From: JAIOSF01 sp963677755
Lineage (GTDB): Bacteria; Campylobacterota; Campylobacteria; Campylobacterales; Arcobacteraceae
Reading direction: 5' to 3'
NCBI GenBank assembly: GCA_963677755.1
Contig: OY782506.1
Span: 1,798,001-1,862,000 of the forward strand
Length of the DNA stretch: 64,000 nt
A model generated the notes under the pieces. The model worked only from the letters and a program-made list of their open reading frames with translations. It did no database searches and was not told the origin of the DNA. Below, in pieces: positions 26,506-34,923 of this stretch. Each line of letters starts with the position of its first letter. The stretch's first letter is position 1. The position numbers were made by a program, and so were the translations under genes.

Positions 26506-27573
26506 ATGAACAATGAACTTTCAATAGAGTTATTTAGGTTTAATCATAAAACTGATTATTTACCATATTATAAAAAATATAATACTACATACGGTAAAAA
26601 TGACACTGTTTTAGACTTACTCAATACTCTTTATAAAATTGAAAAATTTAACTTTAAAAAAGTAGAAGAATATGGTGTAAAAATCAATAATATTTTTGTT
26701 AAAACAACCGACCTAGTAACTAATATTGTATCTAACACTTCAAATAACTTGATAATAGAACCTGTAAATAGTTACAGAGCAATAGATGATTTAACTATAA
26801 ATAATAATGATTTTTTTGAAAAACTCAATATTTTTGATCAATATTTAACAATTGAACGAAGAGAAGAATATGTTCAAAACTTGCAATTTGAGTATTATGC
26901 ATCAAACACACTCAATCTCAATAAAGACTATATTGGTGATCATGTTATTATCATTGCAAATGATATTATTACAAATAACCCTAAAGCAAAAAATGAAGTG
27001 ATGCAATTAATAAGTGATACAAATAATGGAGTATGGTATAGTACTTCAAAAGAAACAAGAGTTTTAAATATCAATACAACATATCAAAATCAAATTGATA
27101 GTATGATACAGGAAGTAACAAAATATCAAAACTCTGATGAGACTAGTGAAGAAAATATTGTTGATACAATATCTCAAAAATTTACAAACTTTAACATTGC
27201 AGTTCATGATATGAAAGAGACTAAAATTTTGGAAAATCTAATACTCAATAGCGATGCAAAGTATATTAACATAGATTCTAAAAATGATGATTTAGCATTT
27301 CATACTCACCCTGTAAATAAAACATTTTCATATAAAATAGCGGGAAATATTTTATTAGAAGCAAAAGACAATAATGCAGATTTTATAGTAGTAAAAAGTG
27401 AAAACAGCTTTAAACTATTTGATAATAAACAAAAAGAGATAGAAAAAGTTGTAGGGAGAGAGATTCAACTTCCAATAATTACACTTAAACAATTCAATCA
27501 TATATTAAGTGGAGAAAAAGACCCTAAAGTTTTAGGTTTTGATAATCATAAAGTTGCAGTTACATTTTTATAA
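26506..27573 (+). CDS. Cysteine-free SdhB/SdhE-like fusion protein
   Basis: The 355-residue protein aligns by eye with SdhB of the next operon: IELFRFNHKTDYLPYY (8-22) with VFRFNKDTDYLPHY; VLDLLN; NLIIEPVNSYRAIDDL (81-96) with ELILEPQDIKRAYKDM; DYIG; and NNGVWYS (173-179) with GSGIWDC. Residues about 258-350 align with the C-terminal CCG domain of SdhE (LAFH with CGFH, EAKDNNADFIVV with DAIDNNADMMVT, KDPKVLGFDNHK with IDPKELGLNHNV). The protein contains no cysteine at all, so every iron-sulphur ligand is lost. It is not an electron carrier; an assembly, regulatory or structural role near the enzyme is possible. Ribosome site AGAGGA precedes the ATG. Similar hypothetical proteins may be known in Campylobacterota. 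Confidence 0.75.
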   Translation: MNNELSIELFRFNHKTDYLPYYKKYNTTYGKNDTVLDLLNTLYKIEKFNFKKVEEYGVKINNIFVKTTDLVTNIVSNTSNNLIIEPVNSYRAIDDLTINNNDFFEKLNIFDQYLTIERREEYVQNLQFEYYASNTLNLNKDYIGDHVIIIANDIITNNPKAKNEVMQLISDTNNGVWYSTSKETRVLNINTTYQNQIDSMIQEVTKYQNSDETSEENIVDTISQKFTNFNIAVHDMKETKILENLILNSDAKYINIDSKNDDLAFHTHPVNKTFSYKIAGNILLEAKDNNADFIVVKSENSFKLFDNKQKEIEKVVGREIQLPIITLKQFNHILSGEKDPKVLGFDNHKVAVTFL

Positions 27574-27586
27574 CTAAAACCTATAC

Positions 27587-27610
27587 GTGAAAAGTAGTTT
27601 TACTTTTCAC
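27587..27610 (+). terminator. Hairpin after the cysteine-free protein
   Basis: GTGAAAAGTA (27587-27596) pairs perfectly with TACTTTTCAC (27601-27610) around GTTT. The following sequence is only moderately T-rich, so it may be a weak terminator or a processing site, leaving some read-through into sdhA. Confidence 0.5.
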
Positions 27611-27738
27611 TGCTTCTATTGGTAACATCTTATGTTACTCTTTTTACCCACTCTCTAAAAATTTAATAAACTTATATATAAAACTTCTGTAGAATAAATA
27701 CAAATTAATTTTATCCAAAACAATTAAAAGGAACAAAT

Positions 27739-29454
27739 ATGAGTATACCAATTCATAAATATGATGTTGTTATTGTTGGTGCTGGACTTGCTGGATGTGC
27801 TGCTGCTAGAGAAGCTGCACATGCTGGTTTAAGTGTATGTGTCTTAACAAAACTTCATCCACTAAGAAGCCACTCTGGTGCAGCTCAAGGTGGTATCAAT
27901 GCAGCTTTAAGTGCAGAAGATACAGTTGAGCTTCATGAGTTTGACACAGTAAAAGGATCTGATTATTTAGGTGATCAAGATGCTATTAAACTTATGTGTG
28001 AAAAGGCTCCTGAAACAATTAGATGGGCTGAACGAATGGGTGCAGTTTTTTCTAGAAATGAAGAGGGTAAAATAGCTCAACGACCTTTTGGTGGTCAAAG
28101 TAAACCAAGAGCCTGTTATGCAAAAGATAGAACAGGGTTAACACTGCTTCAAACTATTTATGAACAAGCACATAGAGATGGTGTTGATTTTAAAGATGAA
28201 TATTATGTTTCTGATTTAATTTATGAAGATGGGAAAGTAAATGGTGTATTTGCTTTTGATTTAGTAGATAGCAAACCTATGATTTTTAATGCTCGTGCTG
28301 TTATGTTTGCAACGGGTGGATATGGAAGAGCTTTTAAAATAAACTCAAATGCTCATGCAAATACTGGTGATGCTTTATCAATTGTGGCACGGCATGGTCT
28401 TCCTTTAGAAGATATGGAATTTGTACAATTCCACCCAACAGGAATTGCTGGAAGTGGTGTACTTATCTCAGAAGCTGCCCGTGGTGAAGGTGGTATTCTT
28501 TACAATAGTGAAGGTGAGCGATTTATGAAAAAATATGCTCCTAATAAACTAGAACTTGCTTCAAGGGATGTTGTTAGTCGTGCTATTACACAAGAGATTT
28601 TAGAAGGTCGAGGGTGTGGTGAAAATAAAGACCATGTACTTATTGATCTTACTCATTTAGGTGAAGAGATTATTATGACTAGATTACCAGAGTTACGAGA
28701 TTTAGCTATTACTTTCTTAGGGCAAGATATGATAAAAGAGCCTATAAGTATTGCTGCAACTGCTCACTACTCTATGGGTGGAATTCCTGTAAATAAACAT
28801 GGTCATGTACGAAAAAACAAAAAAGAATTTGTAGAAGGTTTTTATGCTGCTGGGGAATGTTCTTGTGTAAGTGTTCATGGAGCAAATAGACTTGGAGCAA
28901 ACTCTGTACTTGAAGCCTTATTTTTTGGAAGACATGTGGGGCAAACAATTGTTGAAGATGTGAAAAAAGGTATCTTATTTAAATATGCAAAAGTAGAAGA
29001 TGCAACTCCAGCACTTCAAAGAATTGAAGCAATTAGAACATCAAGTGGAAATGAAAAAATTCCAGCTTTACGAGAAGAACTACAACAAGGGATGACAGAT
29101 AATGCTGGTGTATTTAGAACTGAAAAGTCACTTTTACAACAACAAGAAAATATTCAAAAACTCAAAGAACGATTTAAAAATGTAAGAATAGATGATAAGT
29201 CAAAAATATACAATACTGACCTACAAGAAGCTATAGAGTTTAGTCATATGTTAGATTATAGTTCATTTATTGTTGATGGAGCAATTCACAGACGGGAAAG
29301 TCGAGGAGCACATTACAGAGAAGAGTATCAAACAAGAGATGATGAAAACTTCTTAAAACACACTATGGCTTACATGGATAAAAATGGAAATATAACTACT
29401 GAATATATGGACGTGGTTATGGGATATTTTGAGCCAGAAGAACGAACATACTAA
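27739..29454 (+). CDS. sdhA: Succinate dehydrogenase/fumarate reductase flavoprotein subunit
   Basis: This 571-residue flavoprotein interconverts succinate and fumarate. Visible are the FAD loop GAGLAG (14-19), H45 in SHSGAAQGG for covalent FAD, FHPTGI, and HGANRLGANSVLEAL. It belongs with an SdhB and a CCG-domain SdhE, the non-classical type also called methylmenaquinol:fumarate reductase (Mfr) in Campylobacter and Wolinella. Those Mfr flavoproteins carry a twin-arginine signal; this one begins directly at the FAD fold with no signal, so it probably faces the cytoplasm and works as the TCA-cycle enzyme. AAAAGGAAC precedes the ATG. Confidence 0.95.
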   Translation: MSIPIHKYDVVIVGAGLAGCAAAREAAHAGLSVCVLTKLHPLRSHSGAAQGGINAALSAEDTVELHEFDTVKGSDYLGDQDAIKLMCEKAPETIRWAERMGAVFSRNEEGKIAQRPFGGQSKPRACYAKDRTGLTLLQTIYEQAHRDGVDFKDEYYVSDLIYEDGKVNGVFAFDLVDSKPMIFNARAVMFATGGYGRAFKINSNAHANTGDALSIVARHGLPLEDMEFVQFHPTGIAGSGVLISEAARGEGGILYNSEGERFMKKYAPNKLELASRDVVSRAITQEILEGRGCGENKDHVLIDLTHLGEEIIMTRLPELRDLAITFLGQDMIKEPISIAATAHYSMGGIPVNKHGHVRKNKKEFVEGFYAAGECSCVSVHGANRLGANSVLEALFFGRHVGQTIVEDVKKGILFKYAKVEDATPALQRIEAIRTSSGNEKIPALREELQQGMTDNAGVFRTEKSLLQQQENIQKLKERFKNVRIDDKSKIYNTDLQEAIEFSHMLDYSSFIVDGAIHRRESRGAHYREEYQTRDDENFLKHTMAYMDKNGNITTEYMDVVMGYFEPEERTY

Positions 29455-29461
29455 GGGGTAA

Positions 29462-30439
29462 ATGATGAGTATTGAAACAAAAAAATTAACATTTAAAGTA
29501 TTTAGATTTAACAAAGATACTGACTATTTACCACACTATGATACTATAGAGATGGTAGTAACTAGAGATGAACTAGTTCTAGATATAATGAACAGAATCA
29601 AATGGGAACATGATGGAAGCTTCTCTTATAGAAGAAGTTGTAGACATGGTATTTGTGGAAGCTGTGCAATAAAAGTAAATCAAAAACCAACTTTAGCATG
29701 TAAAGACAATGTATTTGACCTTGTAGAAGTTTTTGGTGAAGAGTTAATATTAGAACCTCAAGATATCAAAAGAGCCTACAAAGATATGGTTATAGACAAA
29801 TCAAACTTCTGGGAAAAATATGATGCTGTAAAACCATTTGTTGTTACAGATATAGATGAGTTTCCAACAGTTGAAAATATTGTATCACAAGAGGAAGCTG
29901 AAATTATTGATGAAGCTGATTATTGTATCGCTTGTGGAAATTGTTTTTATGCATGTCCTGCTGTTGAAGTAAATAGTGAATATATTGGACCAATGGCTCT
30001 TACTAAAGCTTGGAGATTTAATGCTGATGTAAGAGACAATGCACAACATGAAAGACTAGATACATTACAAAAACTTGGAAGTGGTATTTGGGATTGTGTG
30101 AAGTGTAATGAATGTGCCGAAGCCTGTCCAAAAGAGTTAGACCCAATTGGAAAAATCACAAAACTACACCTTCAAACATTTCAAGAAGAAAAACATCTTA
30201 ATAATGTCGCAGTAAAACATGCTGTTGGATTTAAATGGTCTATTAAAAAACATGGTATCTTAGATGAAGGTGAACTTGTACGATATAGTGAAGGGAATAT
30301 TGGTGTTATGAAACATATCCCTGAAGCTATTGCAATGTTTGCAAAAGGGAAAATCGTAATGCCTTGGAACATGCCAAAGTCTAAAAATTTAGATGAGATT
30401 AAAAAACTTGTTGAGATAGCTTCAACAGTGAAGTACTAA
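29462..30439 (+). CDS. sdhB: Succinate dehydrogenase iron-sulphur subunit (non-classical)
   Basis: The 325-residue protein has a plant-type ferredoxin domain with C60, C65, C68 and C80 for a [2Fe-2S] centre. Then come two four-cysteine motifs: C155-C158-C161-C165 and C212-C215-C218-C222. Having four cysteines in the last motif points to a second [4Fe-4S] centre where classical SdhB has [3Fe-4S]; this fits non-classical enzymes. It relays electrons from FAD to SdhE. AAGGGG precedes two adjacent ATGs (29462 and 29465); either may be used. It lies 7 bp after sdhA. Confidence 0.95.
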   Translation: MMSIETKKLTFKVFRFNKDTDYLPHYDTIEMVVTRDELVLDIMNRIKWEHDGSFSYRRSCRHGICGSCAIKVNQKPTLACKDNVFDLVEVFGEELILEPQDIKRAYKDMVIDKSNFWEKYDAVKPFVVTDIDEFPTVENIVSQEEAEIIDEADYCIACGNCFYACPAVEVNSEYIGPMALTKAWRFNADVRDNAQHERLDTLQKLGSGIWDCVKCNECAEACPKELDPIGKITKLHLQTFQEEKHLNNVAVKHAVGFKWSIKKHGILDEGELVRYSEGNIGVMKHIPEAIAMFAKGKIVMPWNMPKSKNLDEIKKLVEIASTVKY

Positions 30440-30448
30440 GGGGAAACA

Positions 30449-31333
30449 ATGGAAAAATTAAAATATGCACTATACACAGGTTGTACAGCTAGAGAATCGA
30501 CTCCTGAATTATTAAAATCTACAATGGCTATTGCTGATAAACTTGGTATTGAGTTAGTATTACTTGATGAAGCTAGTTGTTGTGGAGCAAGTCATTTACA
30601 AGATTTTGATGATATGTTATCACTAACTTTAAACGCTAGAAATCTTTGTTATGCAGAAAAACTAGGACTCCCTATGGTGACTATTTGTAATACTTGTCAA
30701 CTAAACACAGCTTTAACAAAAGATAGACTTGATAATGATGAAGAGTTAAAAGCAAAAGTAAATGAGAAGTTAGCAGAAGTTGGACTTGAATATAAAGGAA
30801 CAAGTGAAGTAAAACACTTTTTATATGCGCTACAAGATGACTATGGATATGATCAAATTGCTTCAAAAGTTACACACCCAATTGCAGATATAAATGTTGC
30901 ATCATTTTACGGTTGTCATAACATAAGACCAAGTCATTTACAAAATAAATCAAATGGAACTGAAAATGCTTATAAACCAACTTCATTAGATAACTTGGTT
31001 GTTGCACTTGGTGGAAATGCTGTTGAATATGAATCAAAAAATAAATGTTGTGGTTTCCATGTAGAGTTACAAAATCCACAAACAGCAAATAGACTAAGTG
31101 GTACAGCAATGCTTGATGCTATTGATAACAATGCGGATATGATGGTAACACCATGTCCATTATGTCATTTAAGAATGGATGTACAACAACATGGTATATC
31201 AAAAGAGATGGGACGGCCTGTAGATATTGCAATACTTCATCTACCACAAATGGTTGGGATTGCTCTTGGGATTGACCCAAAAGAACTTGGACTTAATCAC
31301 AATGTAAATCAAACAGGTCTTAATGTAAAATAG
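30449..31333 (+). CDS. sdhE: CCG-domain subunit of non-classical succinate dehydrogenase (SdhE/MfrE type)
   Basis: The 294-residue protein has two CCG (HdrB-like) cysteine-rich domains: the first with CTARE, SCCGAS and CNTCQ, the second with YGCHNIRPS, KCCGFH and PCPLCHLRMD. In the heterodisulphide reductase family this fold binds an unusual [4Fe-4S] cluster; here it is believed to anchor the enzyme to the membrane and pass electrons to menaquinone, replacing SdhC/SdhD. The name SdhE here is not the flavinylation factor of E. coli. AAGGGG precedes the ATG, 9 bp after sdhB. Confidence 0.93.
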   Translation: MEKLKYALYTGCTARESTPELLKSTMAIADKLGIELVLLDEASCCGASHLQDFDDMLSLTLNARNLCYAEKLGLPMVTICNTCQLNTALTKDRLDNDEELKAKVNEKLAEVGLEYKGTSEVKHFLYALQDDYGYDQIASKVTHPIADINVASFYGCHNIRPSHLQNKSNGTENAYKPTSLDNLVVALGGNAVEYESKNKCCGFHVELQNPQTANRLSGTAMLDAIDNNADMMVTPCPLCHLRMDVQQHGISKEMGRPVDIAILHLPQMVGIALGIDPKELGLNHNVNQTGLNVK

Positions 31334-31442
31334 TTTTGTAAAAATTACTATTTTCTTAAAATTATCTATTAAGACAATTTTTATCTTATATATTAAAAGT
31401 TTTTATAGTATAATTTTTCAAATTTAAAAACAAGGAACTAAT

Positions 31443-31826
31443 ATGCCAAAGATTAACAAATATGTAGATATTGACCAAGTAGAAAGAGAAGCTAAAAAAG
31501 ATTTAATAGATAGACATAGTCCATTTATTCACTGTGCATCAACTGCAACTGCAGGTGAGCCTTTTGAAGTAACTGTTAAAATGGGGAATGAATATACTCA
31601 TCCAGATGATTTTGATCACTATATTGAATCTGTAACACTATTTAATGGTGAAACAAAACTAGCACAAGCTACTTATATACCAGGAACTTTAGGAAATACT
31701 AAAGCACATAATACAACTACATTTACAATTATCCCTACAGGGAAAAAATTAAATCTTGTAGCACATGGTTACTGTACAAAACACGGTATCTGGGAAGGTA
31801 CACCTGTAGAAGTTACTGTTAATTAA
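31443..31826 (+). CDS. Superoxide reductase (neelaredoxin-type)
   Basis: The 127-residue enzyme reduces superoxide to peroxide at a mononuclear iron site without making oxygen. The iron ligands are all placed as in the family: H25, H53 and H59 (THPDDFDHYI), C111 and H114 (YCTKHGIWEG). There is no N-terminal desulforedoxin domain, so it is the one-iron class. The loop before the first histidine reads D23-R24-H25-S-P in place of the common E-K-H-V-P, so the gating glutamate and catalytic lysine are both conservatively changed. AAGGAAC precedes the ATG; a strong terminator follows. Confidence 0.9.
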   Translation: MPKINKYVDIDQVEREAKKDLIDRHSPFIHCASTATAGEPFEVTVKMGNEYTHPDDFDHYIESVTLFNGETKLAQATYIPGTLGNTKAHNTTTFTIIPTGKKLNLVAHGYCTKHGIWEGTPVEVTVN

Positions 31827-31846
31827 TAATTATTTATACTATAGAT

Positions 31847-31884
31847 AAAAAAGGTGAAAGTTGTATAACTTTCACCTTTTTTTG
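31847..31884 (+). terminator. Intrinsic terminator after superoxide reductase
   Basis: A perfect 16-bp stem: AAAAAAGGTGAAAGTT (31847-31862) with AACTTTCACCTTTTTT (31867-31882), loop GTAT, then more T residues. Confidence 0.9.
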
Positions 31885-31928
31885 TTTCTTTATTGTATAA
31901 TCAAATAAAAATAAGATAGGTTTACAAA

Positions 31929-32552
31929 ATGCACTTTTTAGGAACAGATTATATCATCTCATCATTAATTTGGTTAACTATTATATTTGCTACTGTTTTC
32001 ACTTTCCGTAAACATATCAAGAAATTGTTTTATCCAGAAGTTTCACTTGATCTTTTTACAAGTAAACTTAAACATTATCTTCAAGAAAAGTATCCGAAAG
32101 TCAAATTTGACTTATCAATTATAGAAGAGAGCAAAAGTGAAAAAAATCCAGATTTACGAAAATATACTATTATTGGTAATATCCTTGAACAATACAAAAA
32201 TTTAAAGATAACAAAAGATAAACTTCCGCAATCTACACCAACTGCTTTAAGATGGGATAGCTATATTTTTAATTGTGAACCAGATAAAGACAAACTTCCT
32301 CCAGATTGGGGAAAAAGAAAAAATGCTCTTATTATAAGAGACCACAAAAGATGTGTAAGATGCAGTAAAACTGTCACTTTAAATACAATAGCTGTTCATC
32401 TTATTCGTCCAATAAATGATGGGGGGAAATATTATTTAGAAAATCTTCTTTCTGTATGTAAAGATTGTGAAAAAGTTTTAAGTAATGACCCTAAAAAAAT
32501 GGCAAATTTAAATATAAAAGATGATCTTGATAAAATTGTTTCTCAATCATAA
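31929..32552 (+). CDS. Membrane-anchored HNH-domain protein
   Basis: The 207-residue protein has one N-terminal hydrophobic helix (about residues 8-26), a basic linker, and a C-terminal HNH-like fold. The fold shows C142-x2-C145, H157 in AVHLIRPINDGG, N172 in LENLL and C177-x2-C180, a zinc-ribbon HNH arrangement. HNH domains usually cut nucleic acid, but tethering one to the membrane is uncommon. A basic WGKRKNALIIRD stretch leads into the domain. It sits alone between terminator and folD. No immunity or modification gene adjoins it. ATAGG lies about 8 nt before the ATG. Confidence 0.7.
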   Translation: MHFLGTDYIISSLIWLTIIFATVFTFRKHIKKLFYPEVSLDLFTSKLKHYLQEKYPKVKFDLSIIEESKSEKNPDLRKYTIIGNILEQYKNLKITKDKLPQSTPTALRWDSYIFNCEPDKDKLPPDWGKRKNALIIRDHKRCVRCSKTVTLNTIAVHLIRPINDGGKYYLENLLSVCKDCEKVLSNDPKKMANLNIKDDLDKIVSQS

Positions 32553-32639
32553 AATATTATTATAGAGACATAGCATAACCACATTTTTATCAAGTTTTGG
32601 ATAATATCCACAATATTAATCAAAAAAGGAAATAGTAAT

Positions 32640-33494
32640 ATGACTATACTAGATGGTAAAAAATTATCAGATAAAATTAGGTCAGAAGTAAAAAATGATG
32701 TGCAAACTCTTCAACAAAAAGGAATTACCCCAGGACTTGCTGTTGTTCTTGTAGGTTCAGACCCAGCTAGTGCTGCTTATGTAAATATGAAAAGTAAAGC
32801 TTGTAAAGAAGCTGGTATCTATTCTATTGCTCACGAGATGCCAGATACTATCTCTCAAGAAAACATCTTAGAGATTATTCATATGATGAATAACAATCCA
32901 AATATTGATGGTATATTAGTACAACTTCCCCTTCCAAAACATATTGATACTACAGCTATATTAGAAGCAATTGTTCCAGAAAAAGATGTTGATGGTTTTC
33001 ACCCTTATAATGTAGGGCGAGTAGTTGCTGGGCTTGATGGGTTTATCCCCGCAACTCCTTATGGAGTAATGGAGCTTTTAAAAGAGTACAAAATTGATCC
33101 TCAAGGGAAAAATGTATGTGTAGTTGGGGCGTCAAATATAGTTGGGAAACCTATGGCTACACTTCTTTTAAATGCAAATGCAACAGTAGATATTTGTCAT
33201 ATTTACACAGATGATTTAAAAGCGCATACTTTAAATGCAGATATAATTTGTGTTGGTGTTGGTGTTGTTAATCTTATCAAAGAAGATATGGTAAAAGATG
33301 ATGCAATTATCATTGATATTGGTATCAATAGACTTGATAATGGAAAATTAGTTGGAGATGTAGATTTTGAAAATGTATCTTCTAAATGTTCTTATATCAC
33401 ACCAGTTCCAGGTGGAGTTGGACCAATGACAATTGCAATGCTTCTTAAAAATACAATCAAATCAGCAATTATGAGAAGACAGGAAAATAACTAA
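32640..33494 (+). CDS. folD: Bifunctional methylenetetrahydrofolate dehydrogenase/cyclohydrolase
   Basis: The 284-residue enzyme converts 5,10-methylene-THF to 10-formyl-THF in two steps. Seen are YVNMKSKACKEAGI with the catalytic lysine, VQLPLPKHID, VDGFHPYNVGR, the nucleotide-binding VVGASNIVGKPMA and the C-terminal TPVPGGVGPMTIAML. It starts a close-packed run with lepB and rpiB (1-2 bp gaps), a gene order known in Campylobacterota. AAAGGAAATAGTAAT precedes the ATG. Confidence 0.96.
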   Translation: MTILDGKKLSDKIRSEVKNDVQTLQQKGITPGLAVVLVGSDPASAAYVNMKSKACKEAGIYSIAHEMPDTISQENILEIIHMMNNNPNIDGILVQLPLPKHIDTTAILEAIVPEKDVDGFHPYNVGRVVAGLDGFIPATPYGVMELLKEYKIDPQGKNVCVVGASNIVGKPMATLLLNANATVDICHIYTDDLKAHTLNADIICVGVGVVNLIKEDMVKDDAIIIDIGINRLDNGKLVGDVDFENVSSKCSYITPVPGGVGPMTIAMLLKNTIKSAIMRRQENN

Positions 33495-33495
33495 T

Positions 33496-34284
33496 ATGGA
33501 AAAATTAAAAAAGATATATCACTGGAGTGGTTCTTGGACAGGCACTGTTGTAATAGTTTTAGGAATTATATTTTTTATAGCACAAGCTTTTGTTATACCA
33601 AGTGGTAGTATGAAAAATTCACTTCTTATAGGAGATATGCTTTTTGTAAAAAAATTCACTTATGGAATACCAACTCCCACAATCCCTTGGCTTGAATTAC
33701 AAGTATTACCTGATTTTAATGACAATGGTCATTTAATAGAAGGTGACAAACCTCAAAGGGGAGATATTGTTGTATTTAGATATCCTCACAATCCAAAAAT
33801 TCACTATGTAAAAAGATGTGTAGCAACTGGAGGGGATATATTATTCTTACAAAATAAAAATTTATACATTCATCCAAAAGAGGGAAATGATTTTGTAAAA
33901 AATAATTATAAAGATCAAAAAATAGTAGAGATAGAGGGGATGCTTTTTGTAGAAAATCCTTATAAAAAAGATCATCCAGGTATTCATCATGATCCAACAA
34001 TTACAAAAAATGGATTACAACCATCACAACTTTTTGATATGACACCTATTAAGGTTCCAGATGGAGAGTTTTTTATGATGGGTGATAATAGGGATCACAG
34101 TAATGATAGTAGATTTTGGGGAACTGTAAAGTATAAATATATAGTAGGAACTCCTTGGTTTATATATTTTAGTTGGGATGAAGATAAAAATATCAGATGG
34201 GACAGAGTTTTTCAAACTCCAAAACAGTTAGAAAATTCAAAATATATTACAAATGAAATAAAACACAAAGAGGGGATATATTAA
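33496..34284 (+). CDS. lepB: Signal peptidase I
   Basis: The 262-residue enzyme removes signal peptides at the outer face of the inner membrane. It has an N-terminal membrane helix (about residues 15-35), the catalytic serine in PSGSMKNSLLIGD, the region with general-base lysine in HYVKRCVATGGD, and MGDNRDHSNDSRFWG near residue 195. It is translated just after folD and just before rpiB. Confidence 0.95.
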   Translation: MEKLKKIYHWSGSWTGTVVIVLGIIFFIAQAFVIPSGSMKNSLLIGDMLFVKKFTYGIPTPTIPWLELQVLPDFNDNGHLIEGDKPQRGDIVVFRYPHNPKIHYVKRCVATGGDILFLQNKNLYIHPKEGNDFVKNNYKDQKIVEIEGMLFVENPYKKDHPGIHHDPTITKNGLQPSQLFDMTPIKVPDGEFFMMGDNRDHSNDSRFWGTVKYKYIVGTPWFIYFSWDEDKNIRWDRVFQTPKQLENSKYITNEIKHKEGIY

Positions 34285-34285
34285 T

Positions 34286-34741
34286 ATGAAATATTTTATA
34301 GGTGCAGATCACGCTGGAGTTGACTTTAAAGCTTTTGTAAAAACTTTATTTGAAGCACGAGGTCATGAAGTAATTGACATGGGTCCAGAAACAAAAGAGA
34401 GAGTTGATTACCCAGATTTCGCTGAAAAAGTATGTGAACAAGTTCTTGCAAATGAAGGAACCAAAGGTATTTTAATCTGTGGAAGTGGTATAGGAATGTC
34501 AATGTCTGCAAACAAATTTGATGGTATTCGAGCAGCTCTTTGCCACAATGAATATAGTGCTAAAATGGCAAGAGAACACAATGATGCAAATGTACTTTGT
34601 TTAGGTGAAAGAGTAAGTGGAGAAGGTATGGTTGAAGCTATCGTTGATGCATGGAACTCTCACTCTTTTGAAGGTGGAAGACACTCTGGACGTGTGGAAA
34701 AGATAAATGCCTTAGGAAAAATGGGAAGCTGTAGAGCATAA
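34286..34741 (+). CDS. rpiB: Ribose-5-phosphate isomerase B
   Basis: The 151-residue RpiB/LacAB enzyme interconverts ribose 5-phosphate and ribulose 5-phosphate. Motifs are GADHAGVDFK at the start, VDYPDFAEKVC, and CGSGIGMSMSANK with the catalytic cysteine. It follows lepB by 1 bp, and its stop codon shares a base with the next ATG. Confidence 0.95.
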   Translation: MKYFIGADHAGVDFKAFVKTLFEARGHEVIDMGPETKERVDYPDFAEKVCEQVLANEGTKGILICGSGIGMSMSANKFDGIRAALCHNEYSAKMAREHNDANVLCLGERVSGEGMVEAIVDAWNSHSFEGGRHSGRVEKINALGKMGSCRA

Positions 34742-34923
34742 TGACTAGACAACCACCACACGATGATTGGGTAGTATATCTTGTAGTTTTAGGTGTAGTT
34801 GCTGCTATGATGTTAGGGAAATATCTCATAGGGAAAGGTGATGAATCTATAAAAGATGTTATTCAAGAAGATATTGAAGAGATAGAACATATTATTGAAG
34901 ATATTGAGGAAAAAATCAAATGA
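34741..34923 (+). CDS. Small single-helix membrane protein, acidic tail
   Basis: The 60-residue protein has one hydrophobic helix (about residues 11-29) and a strongly acidic helical tail (IQEDIEEIEHIIEDIEE). Its ATG overlaps the rpiB stop and its own stop overlaps the next gene by 4 bp, so it is a real, coupled gene. No motif indicates function. It may be an accessory to the HD protein that follows. Confidence 0.7.
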   Translation: MTRQPPHDDWVVYLVVLGVVAAMMLGKYLIGKGDESIKDVIQEDIEEIEHIIEDIEEKIK

